Below, in pieces: positions 1-11,000 of a stretch of 64,000 nt of DNA; within the stretch, counting starts at the first letter, position 1; every line of letters begins with the position of its first letter. The notes under the pieces are model-generated. The model saw only the letters and a program-made list of their open reading frames with translations. It was not told the DNA's origin and made no database searches. A program made the translations under genes and the position numbers. Source of the stretch: Bedellia somnulentella (Eukaryota; Arthropoda; Insecta; Lepidoptera; Bedelliidae); contig OY755187.1 in NCBI GenBank assembly GCA_963576735.1, positions 4,030,001 to 4,094,000 on the forward strand, in the 5' to 3' direction.

Positions 1-1716
1 GCTTTCGAATGTCATTTCGTGGACATGCCCTATTTCACAATTTTAAAATTGGGATGATCCTATGAGGATTGGACCTCACATGTTTCAGATCTTGAAAATT
101 TCTGCTAATTTTGTTAACGCTGTGGCAAAGGTTACATGAATTACAATAAATGTGAGGAACTATATGACAAGCTTTAATATTAATCACCTAATTCATTTAT
201 ACCTAGCATTAGCTGCAAGGATATTTTGTTGGGTTTAGCTTCCACGTATAAGGTTAATAGCGTCATATGCGCTGGAGACATAGCCGGGTTATTTTTAGCG
301 TTATTAAATTGGCTTAGTGGCTCGGTTTATTGTGTGCACGTTTTGCACAAGTGGATGTCGACTGACGTCCGCCTCGAAGTACTGTTGTAGGTCAATTTCA
401 AAGATGTATGGATCTTAAGTAGGCGATTTGGTGCCTCCATACAAATCCAAACTCATCGCAAACGTTGTAATTTTGAGTAACACTGTACGTTGTGTATTAA
501 ATGCTATAAATATTGACCACGTCTTCCAGTAATAAAACGATTGGGCCCAGCGACTCGTCGAATCGTTTGGAATGCAGTGTGCCGAAAATGTTCAATAAAA
601 ATATTAATTTATGTTTCCTGTGCTGCAGACGTTTTATTGTCGTGTCATTGCTCTGAAAACTTTGATGACTTAGTGCATGGTTTACTTGGTAGTCCCAGCA
701 AATTATTTTTGTAGGCTCCGTTTTATCGCTTTAAAACGGGAGTTCAGCACTTTAACGGACAATAAGACAGGTGAATGCTATTTTAGGGTTGCTATTCTCA
801 TAACAATGTTGAACTTAACACGCAGGTGTAACATTTAAGAGAGAATATATGGTAAATAGATACGGCTAGAGACATGATCGGTATTATAAGGGTTATAGAA
901 GTGTACACCTGCAGCACGAACGGAGAGGGGCCTACGCCCGACGCTCGACTCGCTTTAGAAAGGAGGGACAATTGCCGCAGGCTTGGGCCGCATTCTAAGG
1001 CCTGTCATTCACACTATACAACTTGGCTATACATTGCATTCCATCTCCCACCGCACCATCGTGCATCGCAACACACTACGCACACTACATACTACATACA
1101 CATATAACGATCTTATTATGTTAGCACTACGCAACGCAACCCATACTGAGAACCACCGTATTGCTTAATGAACTTGTGATATGATTTTTAAACGGCATAC
1201 TACGAATAATCAGTAGTTTCGCCTAACACACACGCCACTTGAAATTATTTCCACACCAGTTGGACAACCAACATTAACATTTACTATGAACCAGTTCTAT
1301 GTCCCCGTTAATTGCACCCAAAAGCTGCGTACTAAATAATTTCTATTTACGATAACAAATAACTATAAAAGTCACAATACACATACCAAAGGATAACAAA
1401 TGATAACCATAATTTGTGTTCAACTCATTTGTTGTCACTCAATTGTGGAATGTCGTGTGAAATCGAACTCGATTCGCATATTTTCTAGCAGGGCGCAGCA
1501 CCATCGCAGCGCTCAACCGTTTGTTTTTCACGTACAATTCCACTTTCTGAGTGACTTTATCATTTCACAATTTTAGATACATTCGTTCGAACATTATACA
1601 GCAATATTATTGGATATATGATAAGAAAACAGGACGAAACTAATAGGAAATAGCATTGGAATGTCTAGTTTTGACAAGGGGGCCCTCACGGGTTACCACC
1701 TCCTCGGAAAACTTAC
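1..1716 (-). other. kibra: 5' part of kibra intron 1 (no recognisable feature)
   Basis: This stretch lies downstream, in the minus-strand sense, of the splice donor of kibra exon 1, so it is the start of that gene's first intron. I see no family A/B SINE copies, no convincing second WW exon and no coding frame with a recognisable domain. The small frames at 874-1168 are low-complexity and look like chance. Confidence 0.6.
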
Positions 1717-1844
1717 CTGTCTCGCGGGTCGATCCACGTCGTTTTCCGATTGTTGTGGTCAATAAAATACAGTTTTCCGTCAAAGTCTCTCGCGAAATCC
1801 CATCCATCGGGTAAGGGTATCTCACCGTTTCTTCTCCTTGGCAT
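1717..1844 (-). CDS. kibra: Kibra (WWC family), first coding exon with WW domain 1
   Basis: Read on the minus strand, the ATG at 1844-1842 opens a 42-codon exon starting [15 protein letters not shown] and continuing [20 protein letters not shown] then IDPRD. This is a WW domain (first W at residue 15, second W at 37, then the conserved P40) and closely matches the N-terminus of KIBRA/WWC1, where the first WW domain also begins near residue 7. An in-frame TGA two codons upstream (1850-1848) fixes the start. The exon ends ..GA CAG followed by GTAAGT (1716-1711), a consensus donor, in phase 2 (AG, first two bases of the next Arg codon). Kibra is a cortical scaffold that acts with Merlin and Expanded upstream of Hippo/Warts; its WW domains bind PPxY motifs. 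Only this exon is in the window; the second WW, C2 and coiled-coil exons must lie to the left. Identification is strong; partial gene. Confidence 0.93.
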
Positions 1845-2150
1845 ATTTCACTGATTAAATCCATTCAAAACGTTAAACGAAGCACACTCACGATCTAGCT
1901 ACACGGCCATGTTGAATACCTCATTACGAGAGGTGACGTCACGCGCGCTCAGCCAATGGCGGCAAAGGGCCTCCACGATGGAATGCAGCGCGTACGCGAG
2001 CGCTCGAAAGTGGTTCCGCAGTAAAACGTCTCGCGCGGAATTTCCGTGGACAACCGATCGACGCAAGCTCGCGTCGTCAACTGACACGACAAAACAAACT
2101 GTGGCCACGTTATCAGTAAACATGATAATATTCACCAAATAACTGCTATC
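1845..2150 (-). promoter_or_regulatory. kibra: CpG-rich promoter/5'UTR of kibra
   Basis: The 300 bp upstream of the kibra ATG are much richer in G+C and CpG than the surrounding AT-rich DNA. A perfect cAMP-response-type palindrome TGACGTCA lies at 1934-1941 and a CCAAT pentamer at 1953-1957, followed by CGCG-rich sequence to about 2080. The transcription start was not located. Function is inferred from position and composition. Confidence 0.55.
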
Positions 2151-2528
2151 CCACATACTGTTTTGCATTCTTTTCTTGGTCAATTCAATCAATACTAAAA
2201 CGAGCGGTTAAAATAGCTTCTAACTCAAAATATATACAACCAATTGGGTTTTTCAAACAAGCATATTCATTAGAAAAGATAAGACGTTTCGCTAATTTAA
2301 AATTAAGCTCTGTTTATTTATGCACTATTTAATGGAAACTATGCGCATATTATTTTTGATGAATTCATACAGTGTACACTTGAAGTTTTATTAAACATAT
2401 TTTTTAGGGTTGAAACGTGGTTGAAACGATGTGAACATCTCGTTAAAGGCTTGTCCCTATCAAATGGGTGTACTGGCCCATCGAAGTAAAGAAACAAAAT
2501 ATCACGTTATATTCTAATGATGAACCAT
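2151..2528. other. Unannotated AT-rich intergenic stretch
   Basis: I see no coding frame, RNA gene or recognised repeat here. Confidence 0.4.
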
Positions 2529-2900
2529 GCTATTCTAAGCCAACACTTCACAGTGTCGTAAGAGGCGACCTTAATATAGGGGCGTTCTAACAGGTTATTG
2601 GACGATGCGGTTAAAGACTCATCTCATCACTAAAAACCTTTATTTTACATTGTTTTCCCACTCAATTACGAAAAATGGCAGAAGAATTTCTAATATTGAT
2701 TTTGATAATATGTATGTATTCTAAAGAACTAGACTACCACTGATATCTCGATTCTTTTTGTTCATTGGGCAAGATTTGGTTGGAAGCGCACTTACTATCT
2801 TTTCCATTTGTTTCAGCCTCTTACTATGTCAGCAGCTGAAGTGACTGAAGAGTTGCTGATTCTTAAACTCTGGTCACCGCTTCGCAGGATTACTTTTAGG
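2529..2900 (+). mobile_element. Degenerate family A fragments
   Basis: 2529-2705 carries the family A core (gcgacc, gatgcggtt, cctttattttac, aagaatttctaat) with many changes. 2780-2900 is an even more decayed piece (gtgactgaag, ctctggtcacc). No TSD found. Confidence 0.6.
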
Positions 2901-2933
2901 TTTTTTTTTAGGGTTGCATATTCAATGAAAAGT

Positions 2934-3180
2934 ACATACATATACTCACGGCTATAAATCCCTAAAAGGGCTAGCCAGAGCTAAGGAATTAAAAATTCCT
3001 CAGCCACTTTTGGAAGTTGCGTGGGGAATAGATGGTGAAATAAAGGTCCTTGGTGATGGGTTTCCAACTGCATCGCCCAAAAATCCCTTTAAAGCCCCCA
3101 ATACCTTTAGTCGCCTCGTACGTACACCCACCGGAAGAAATGGGGTAGTGCTATTCTAAGCCGACACTACACAGCAAAAA
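2934..3180 (-). mobile_element. Family A SINE-like element, complete
   Basis: It runs from the acatacatatactcacggc tail to the gtgctattctaagccgacac head end (minus orientation). A perfect 12-bp TSD (tcaatgaaaagt) lies at 2922-2933 and 3181-3192, so both ends are exact. Length is 247 bp. Confidence 0.9.
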
Positions 3181-3228
3181 TCAATGAAAAGTCTTTTGAT
3201 TTTATGTAAAGATAGGATGTGTAAGGAT

Positions 3229-3448
3229 TGCCGTGCCGACTCAGAAAGTCACTACCTCTTTCTACGCACGGGTGTCGTAAGTTTTTAAGTGGTTTTTGGG
3301 CGATGCGGTTGGAGAGCCATCACAAATGATACTTTATTTCCACCCTTTTGTCCCCTATCAACTTCCAAATGTAGTTTAGTGGTATCTAGCTCTGAAGCTC
3401 AGGCTACCCCTCTTCGGGATTTATGGCCGTCAGTATATGTATGTATCG
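3229..3448 (+). mobile_element. Family A2 copy
   Basis: The head (gccgtgccgactcagaaagtcac) and core are of the A2 subfamily (cccctatcaacttccaaatg, tatctagctctgaagctc). The tail is gtcagtatatgtatgtat. Confidence 0.8.
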
Positions 3449-3580
3449 TTCCGAATCCAAGACTCATATCCCTACTACCCCCTCACTAACCCATATATCC
3501 AGTGCAACGAGGAACAAGACGCGGAGATATCATATCTTTGAAACCTTTCACTGTATTTTGTACTTTTTTACGTTTTTACT

Positions 3581-3695
3581 GTATGGGTTGTCTGGAAGAG
3601 ATCGCTCTTAGTGATAAGACCGCCAGTTGTACTTTGGCTTTTATACCGATCTTTTTTGTAATTGTTGTTTTTATTTTGTAATGTGCAATAAAGAG

Positions 3696-3725
<30 letters not shown>
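3581..3725 (+). mobile_element. 3' end of an unclassified LINE (family F)
   Basis: The segment begins gggttgtctggaagagatcg and ends aataaagagtttt followed by an (ATT)n tract. Similar segments occur at 10957-11088 and 19018-19140 and a weak one at 32425-32497. The poly-A-signal-like end plus microsatellite tail suggests a non-LTR retrotransposon 3' end. Clade not determined. Confidence 0.6.
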
Positions 3726-3726
<1 letters not shown>

Positions 3727-3833
3727 TTGGAAGATCTTTAAGCTTTTAGATTTTGAAAGATTCAGCAGCAACATGATTGGCAAGTTCACCACGTTTCTTT
3801 GATTTGCTGATGATAGTCGCAGTTTGGTCGATA

Positions 3834-4076
3834 GCTGTGTAGTGACGACTTAGAATATCACTACCCCGTTACTTCCCGTCGGTCTACGTAAGAGGCAACT
3901 AAGGGTATTAGGACTTTTAAAAAAAAATTTTGGCGATGCGGTGAGAGACCCATCGCCATCAACCTTTATTTTACCATCATTTCCCAACTTAACTTCCAAA
4001 AGTGACAGGAATTCCTAATTGTTTAGCTCTGTTTACCCTTCCTAGGAAAGCCGTGAGTTTATGTATATATGTATAT
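3834..4076 (+). mobile_element. Family A copy, diverged
   Basis: Head gctgtgtagtgacgacttag through tail gtgagtttatgtatatatg; many substitutions relative to other copies. Confidence 0.8.
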
Positions 4077-4439
4077 CTTTAAGCTTCAAGTTTTTGATTC
4101 AATGATTAGATCTTTCAAAATCAGACCTTAGGCTACAATACATCATCTTATGTTAGAAGAAGATACTTACTTATAACTATACTTCTGTTACTTATAAATA
4201 AATTTCAGGACTGACTATTGAACTTAGCTCTCATTTCTCATTTATGATTTTGATTGGTTTAATCTTTACGAAACTTTTACAATGGACCAGAGATATACGG
4301 TCAAGCTCTATATTTTGTACTATCAATGACAGTCGCTCATTACCAATATCAAACTCTTATCCCTTGCAGCCAGCTAAAACCAGATGTGCCAGAGCTCAAA
4401 GGTCGGTATTGGTATTTCCTCTTATCATGGCAAAAACGA

Positions 4440-5105
4440 AGTCTTTGAGACCAATTCATACAACATCACCAGCCAATAGACGTCCATTGCTGGACATAGG
4501 CTTCCCCAAAGAAATGTTTAATGATAGGTCCTGTGCTGCCCTCATCAATACCTGCCGGCTTATTCCGTTTATCCACCCTAAAAAATCCTCCCTAAGTCGG
4601 ATATTCGGAAACGCATGTCCATCTATCTACCCTGAACGGGGTGGCTATCCGGAATGCATATAATATGGTTCTTCCGATTTTTTTCCCCAAGTACAGTAAT
4701 TTACAGAAACATACACAACACAAAATGGGTCCAAGGAACATCGTGAACATTAGAATACTTAAGATAAACATACCTACTTTCTTACTTACAGTTTGAATAA
4801 AAATATCTTACAAACTTAGGGTCTTTTTTCTGTAAATGATTGTACGTAGGCAGGGTAGAAAATCGGAAGAACCATATTATAAGCATTCCGGATATCCACC
4901 CCGTTCAGGGTGGCTAGAAGGACATGCGTTTCCGAATATCCGACTTAGGGAGGATTTTTTAGGGTGGATAAACGGAATAAGCCTACCGCTACCTTCAACA
5001 TGTCATCAGTCCACCTTGTGTGAGCTGCGTCAGCGCCGGTATGTGGCCGCTATTCCACGGTTCTGTGTGCAATGGGCCCTGCCGAATGCCACTTCAGTTT
5101 CTACA
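4440..5105 (-). pseudogene. C-terminal remnant of a second RTE-like LINE, split by a MITE
   Basis: On the minus strand, pieces before and after a 427-bp inverted-repeat insertion read as the end of an RTE-type polyprotein: a WTDD.LKVA-like stretch, then MRAAQDLS, then GEAYVQQWTSIGW followed by a stop. Frames shift between pieces, so it is dead. It differs in sequence from the RTE element at 22674-25836. Confidence 0.65.
4557..4983. mobile_element. Inverted-repeat (fold-back) MITE inside a LINE remnant
   Basis: Arms of about 126 bp at 4557-4684 and 4859-4983 are near-perfect reverse complements (ggcttattccgtttatccac pairs with the end ..ggataaacggaataagcc). The spacer is about 170 bp. It interrupts the LINE remnant at 4440-5105. 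No coding potential; the superfamily is not determined because the TSD is unclear. Confidence 0.8.
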
Positions 5106-5375
5106 CAGTTCAAACACCTACCTTTTTTACATTACACATTGGCTATATATATCTCCTGATCATTTTTATTTTCATCTTACCTCTCTATTTGCACCGTTGC
5201 ATTTGCACAATCCATGTCAACGTTCCTCCAAATGTAGGTGAATTCTATCAAAACTATTCTTTTTCAATGCAAATGAGGTCCTTTAAAAGAACTCGGCAGT
5301 AAAATCCAGTATCCCAGCTCGTACATTGCATATTGGCTAAATACAATAATCAACAGCCCATAATGACCTAGACAA

Positions 5376-5604
5376 AACGGTGAGGGAAAACATCGTGAGG
5401 AAACCCACATGTCTAAGTTGTACTTAGTCATGTGACAGTGTATTCGTACAAAACGGCGGAATGCCTGCCCCCTATCACGTGAGCACATTTTCCAAGCAAA
5501 AACGTGGGTACTCTGAACACACCAGGTGACATAGTCACGTGATGTTCAGAAGTATTAGTACCTCTGGCAGCCCCTTCGGGAATATTCAGCGTGAACGTTT
5601 GAGT
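5376..5604 (+). mobile_element. Family B SINE, 5'-truncated
   Basis: Family B body from ggtgagggaaaacatcgtg through gccccctatcacgtgag to the 3' end cagcgtgaacgtttgag. The tRNA-like head is missing. Confidence 0.8.
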
Positions 5605-5639
5605 CTTTAAGACAAGATGAAAAGACTTTCTTTTTCGGT

Positions 5640-5755
5640 CATAATCGGTGAAGAGTATCTAACCGTATCGCTCAAAAATCCCTTAAAAAGCACACGACAC
5701 CCGCGGTTTAATATGGGTTAGTGCTATTCTATGCAGATACTCTTTACAGCAGCAG
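5640..5755 (-). mobile_element. Degenerate family A fragment
   Basis: It retains ccgtatcgctcaaaaatccc and tagtgctattctatgcag, the head half of family A in minus orientation. Confidence 0.6.
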
Positions 5756-5924
5756 GCAGCTGTTTGAGCTGTAAAACTGCACAGAGAACTTAGCAGACAC
5801 TACAGGTTCATTCATGCAGAAATTGATTGACAGGCTATCAAACACCAGCCCTTAGTTGCAGCCCCGTGTGATACATAACGATTATATTTAAAGATATAAG
5901 TACATACATACATATACTACATTC

Positions 5925-6165
5925 ATACATACATATACTCACGGCTGTAAATCCCTAGAAGGGGTAGCCCGAGCTAAGGAGTTAGAAATTCCTCAGCCAC
6001 TTTTGGAAGTTGCGTGGGTAAAAAAATGTAAAATAAAGGTTGCTGGTGATGGGTCTCCAACCGCATCGCTCAAAAATCCCTGAAAAGCCCCAATACCGTT
6101 AGTCGCCTCTTACGTACACCCACCGGAAGAAATGGGGTAGTGCTATTCTAAGCCGGCACTACACA
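5925..6165 (-). mobile_element. Family A copy
   Basis: Near-complete minus copy from catacatacatatactcacgg to agccggcactacaca. A second short (TACA) run precedes the tail. Confidence 0.85.
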
Positions 6166-6168
6166 TCA

Positions 6169-6404
6169 ATAATACTCACGCCAATAAATCCCAAAAAGGG
6201 TAGCCAGAGCTTCAGAGCTAGAAACTCCTGAGCCACATTTGGAAGTTGATAGGGGAGAAGATGATAGAAATATAGTATCATTTGTGATGGGTCTCCAATC
6301 GCATCGCCCAAAAACCACTTTAAAAAGCCCCATTCGATTAGTCGCCACTTACGATTTTCGTGGGTAGAAAGGGGTAGTGACATTCTAAGCCGGCAGTACA
6401 CGGC
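6169..6404 (-). mobile_element. Family A2 copy, adjacent to the previous A copy
   Basis: Diagnostic A2 features: aatcccaaaaagggtagcc, gcttcagagctagaaactcc, ttgataggggagaagatg, and the head end ccggcagtacacggc. It abuts the A copy to its left tail-to-head. Confidence 0.85.
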
Positions 6405-6539
6405 ATCTAACGAGTTAAGCTAAATTAAGATACACAATACTTCTCTTCTCAGGCACAGAGGATATATTTGTGAACACTGATGGATTGGAGGCCAATCAGG
6501 GTACGCGGCTGGCATTCACTCCATGGACTTAAACACAAA

Positions 6540-6602
6540 CTAAACATCAAACGTTGACGCCTTGTAACCATGAAGAGGTGGCAGAGGTACGAATACTTCT
6601 GA
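6540..6602 (-). mobile_element. Short family B 3' fragment
   Basis: It resembles the family B 3' end in minus orientation (aaacgttgacgcc, ggcagaggtacgaatacttc). Confidence 0.5.
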
Positions 6603-6625
6603 ACGGCAAATGACGTTATAGAAGG

Positions 6626-6677
6626 GCAAGCACGAGCACTAATTTATCGACACGATAACGGATAGAATGAGATGGCT
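6626..6677. mobile_element. MITE family G, terminal fragment
   Basis: It starts with the terminal sequence gcaagcacgagc and continues atcgacacgataacgg, matching in reverse the end of the complete copy at 32089-32220. Confidence 0.65.
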
Positions 6678-7204
6678 TTCTTGAAATGATCGGGAGTAGG
6701 CTCGTCGTTGTTTAACATAAATATCCCCAAAAACCTGGGCCAACATAACACTGAGTTCCAAGCAGAACGCGTCGCAAAGCCACAAAATTTTCATAAAGAA
6801 CCAGCGTAACAAATTCTGACAGTACGTCCTTTCCTCAATTGTAAATTCAGTAGTTAGTGAATTCACTTGTGGTATAAGCTATGAGTCTCATAAAATGCTA
6901 AATTAAGTGAGTGATATGAATAATATTATAAACATTTCAGTAAAAAAACACAGGGAAGACTTGGGTGACGAGACAGATAATGACGACTGTGTTTTACCCC
7001 CAATACAAAATACCTGTACAATTTAACTAGCTCCTTGGGAAATTGGTAGTATTACCAAGAGAGCACAAACAGGTAGTCAAGTGTGCCTGGCTGCAGACAG
7101 ACTTTAGAGGCTATGCTAATCCTCAATAAAAACAAGACCACTTAGCTGACAAAGTCGACATATAAAAGTTGGTGACATGACAAGACTCTATCCTCTCTAT
7201 CCGA

Positions 7205-7407
7205 CTTACCTTAGGTACACTCCTTTTCACCGCCAGGGCGGCCTTCAGCCGCCAGGCAAACAAAGTTATGGTGACGCCGCACAGGCCGCAAGGCCAGCAG
7301 CACCGAACCGGAGGGGTTTTAGTCGGTAAAAGTCCGACATACCCCCGTCGCTCTCTCGAGCGGGGGATCCTATAAGGATTTCCCCTCCGGTAAACAAAAA
7401 AAAAAGA
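7205..7407 (+). mobile_element. 3' end of a poly(A)-tailed LINE (family H)
   Basis: A GC-rich block (ccgccagggcggccttcagc, cccccgtcgctctctcgagc) ends with tttcccctccggtaaac and an A-run. This layout resembles 3' UTRs of Jockey/R1-type lepidopteran LINEs. No coding part is preserved. Confidence 0.5.
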
Positions 7408-7565
7408 CTATCCTCTTAATACGTATTCCTTAAACATATAAATCACTGAGAGTCCTATGTGCCACGCGCCACGCAAGTATGTAGGCGAGCGAGACAGTTG
7501 GTCGGGGTTTTCGAAAAGAGTAGGCAACCGATATTTGAAATAACACGATATTATGCGAGTATTAA

Positions 7566-7716
7566 TCTTTCGGCGATAGGCTTGCCCCCTATCACGTGAG
7601 TACACTGTCCATGCAAAACGTGGGTACTCTGAACATCACGTGACTTTGTCACCTGGTGTAAAGTATTAGTACCTCTGCCAACCCCTTCGGGGATATTCGG
7701 CGTGAACGTTTATGCT
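7566..7716 (+). mobile_element. Family B SINE fragment
   Basis: cggcgataggcttgccccct through ggcgtgaacgtttatgc; the middle has a local rearrangement (gaacatcacgtgactttg in reverse order). Confidence 0.75.
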
Positions 7717-7799
7717 TTATTATTATGCTTATTATTAATCTTTTTAAGATACTGGTGAGTAATTTGTAGATAGAAAGCCAACATATTAAAATTTCAGTA

Positions 7800-8000
7800 A
7801 AAGACAAATGACAATGTCAACTTTTAACTGACACTGACAATACAATACTGACTGTCACTGACATTGACATTGACATATCATATGACAACACAACATCAAT
7901 AAAAACACGTCGCAAAAATCAAGAGATTTTTCTATTTAATATCGTTACAAGTGATAGATATTATTGATAACATAACATAACTCGAAAAAGCATTAACATC
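7800..8000 (+). promoter_or_regulatory. FAM114A promoter/5'UTR with TGACA/TGTCA cluster
   Basis: The 200 bp upstream of the start codon contain no SINE and hold a dense run of TGACA/TGTCA pentamers on both strands between about 7810 and 7885 (for example tgacattgacattgacat). It is immediately 5' of exon 1, so a promoter role is likely. No TATA box or initiator was assigned. Confidence 0.45.
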
Positions 8001-11000
8001 ATGTCTCAGAGTGAAAGTGAGGGTTTTGAGAGTGCAGATGAGGGAGCCAGTGACATAGTGAGGAAGGAACGTCATCATCGCAAATCTTCATCAAATTACA
8101 GCGATTCCACTACAGATAATCAGAAGGAAATTGTGAAAATTGCAGACAAAAATACTCCATCTAAGGAAACATCAGTAAGATAGCATTTTGATCATATTAA
8201 TGTATATAATAATATATTATAATGCAGTTTGTAACCCTTGGAATTGTAGGAATAATATATATATATATAAAACTAAGTTAAACTTGTATATACTAACTTA
8301 ACAATATATTTAATATTATAAATTACATCCAAGACAAAGAAACAACCATTTATGCTCATCAACACAAATGTTGCTCTCAGCGGGGATCGAACCCACAACC
8401 TCCAGACAAAGAAGCTAGTCACCTAGACACTCCGCCACAGATGTTGTCAGGAATAGATGTTTAGAATAAGAGAATGTGCCCATGATATCTGATTAGGTTT
8501 TATATTATGAAACAACTGTGATAACTCAGTGGGCAGAAAACCTGCCCATCATGCAGGTATGCATGGATTCGAATCCTGAGCCTGACCCTATACCAATTAG
8601 TCTTTTTTAAAGTCACAAGTAAAATTAATCATGGGTAATAATTAAAGAATAAATAAAGGAAAGAAAAATTTCAACACAGGCGGGAATCGAACCCGCAACC
8701 TCGGGTATACGCACGAGGTTGCGGGTTTGATTCCCGCCTGTGTCAAAATTTTTCATTCCTTTATTTGTTCTTTAATTACTAGTAATAATCCCCACATGAG
8801 GTTTTCATGACCAAAAACATTCAAATTAATCATGGGTGTGAATGGCGATGGCAAACATTTGTGCTATTCTATGCCAAAACTAAGTAAATACTAGAATAAC
8901 ACTAGATAAATTAACCACACATGACTTTAGACCAGACCTGGGGTTTAAACCCTCATTGTCTGCACAATAAGAGGTGTTCTACCCACTGAGCTTTTATGGT
9001 TATTCTTAAAACATTAATACAAAAAAATAATAATCAAAATTGGTTCATAAATGGCGAAGAAATCGTCTAAGAAACATAAAAAAAATAAAAAATATACGGT
9101 CACATTGAGAACACTCCTTTTTTTGAAGTCGGTTAAAAATTCATAGATCTATTATTTATAAATTGTATTATTATCATCATTAGAATAGCAAAGGTGGTCC
9201 CATCACAAGTTTTTAATATATGACATGTATTTAAAATGCCTAAGGGACAGTCTCACATTGAAAACAAGGAGTAACAATAATTATATACTTGCTTGTACTC
9301 ACACTATTGCATAAAAATTGGCAAACCTTTCTCCCCTCCCTTATTTGCATTAATCTTCCAATAGGAAATCTTTTATTCTTTACTCCACACTACTAGCCTT
9401 TCCAATGACATCTTTGTCTTATTAACACATATTAATGACATCTTATAAAGGTATGGCGCTAGTTGCCTGCAGGAAAGACTTTATTGTTCTGAGTCTGACA
9501 TAGAGAGGCAAAATCTAGTGCCATCTGACAATTGTAATGTCAATTATTTGGTTTATTGAATTCCCTAACAAGATTCATTTTTATGATGCATCATCTGGAT
9601 TATACAATAATCTTCTTAATCGTGCTTTTTCATTCTACTCCCTCTACACTTCTAACTTTTCCAATGAAAATTTTGACATAATAATGTCTTTAATTAAATT
9701 AAAATCTTGTAAGGAAAAAAGTGTAAATTACTGCGATTGAGATACAGGTGCACAATCTAGCACCATCTAATGAGCGTAACCTCAATCGTTTGAAATATTG
9801 TATTCCCTATCGATATACATTCCTTAATTGCATCATCTGTATAGATGCAATTGACATCCAAAAACGGCTTTAAACATGATACATACATACATACATATAC
9901 CTAAAAAGGGGCAGCTTTTTTTTACACCAGTGGGGTCAAAACTTTTCTTTCCTTTATTTATCCTTCATTTATTAGAAATTATTATAATTATATGATTAAA
10001 TTAGAATGCTGTGTAGTGTCGAGCTTAGAATAGCACTACCCCATTTCTTCCTGCGGGTGTACGTAAGAGACGACTAACGGTATTGGGGCTTCTAAGGGCT
10101 TTTCGGGCGATGCGGTTGGAGACCCATCACCAACAACCTTTATTTTACCATCTTTTCCCCACTCAGTTTTCTAAAAGTGGCTGAAGAATTTCTAATTCCG
10201 TAGCTCTGGCTACTCCTTCTAGGGATTTATAGCTGTGAGTATATGTATGTATTTATTAGAAATAATTCCCTCATGTGGTTTTCATGAACAAAAACATTCT
10301 AATAATATGATCTTTTTTGTTTCAGAATAAAGCTGCTGATGGATGGGATGATTTTGATTTGGAAGATGATGATAGCATTGTCCAAAATAATCAATTGCCT
10401 TCAAGCAATGTAGTGAAACCAGAAAAACAAAATACTCCCCAAGATACCTCTGAAAATACAGGCTGGGATGACTTTGATGATTGGGGCCAAGATGATGTGG
10501 TTCAGAGTAAGGTAACTATTATTTAAGCATTCTATATTGCACATTTCTAGAACTAGCAAGTGTCAGAATCCATAACATTTAAGTGGTTCATCTCCAATCA
10601 CAAATAAAAGCATGAATAAAAATGTCCCCACAGCCCATATTGTCCCCACCAAGGGGCTCGAGCCTACCCTATGTAGGGTGATTTGGCCTTAGTCCACCAC
10701 GCTAACCAATTACGGGTTAGCAGGCTAACAACTACTACCATGATAGTAGCCGGGACCGACGGCTTAACGTGCCCTCCAAAGCACGGAATCATCTTAATTT
10801 TCGGATACTCAGGTGATTCAAGCCTGCCTTAAATATCCTTCCAAACGGGGTTAAATGAATAGTTTGATGAATAATTTTAGTTTTTAAGCAAATCAGTTAA
10901 ATTTATTGGACATCTACCGAACATGTTTTTAATCCAGCAAATCTTTCCATTCATGGGTTGTCTGGAAGAGATCGCTCTTAGTGATAAGACCGCCAGTTGT

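Noticed and set aside
4244..4663. 139-codon plus-strand frame
   Set aside because: Runs antisense through a LINE remnant and into a MITE arm; no recognisable domain.
7981..8183. Exon 1 of FAM114A as a stand-alone 60-residue protein
   Set aside because: The frame ends six bases after a consensus donor and continues in phase into exon 2 with matching family sequence.
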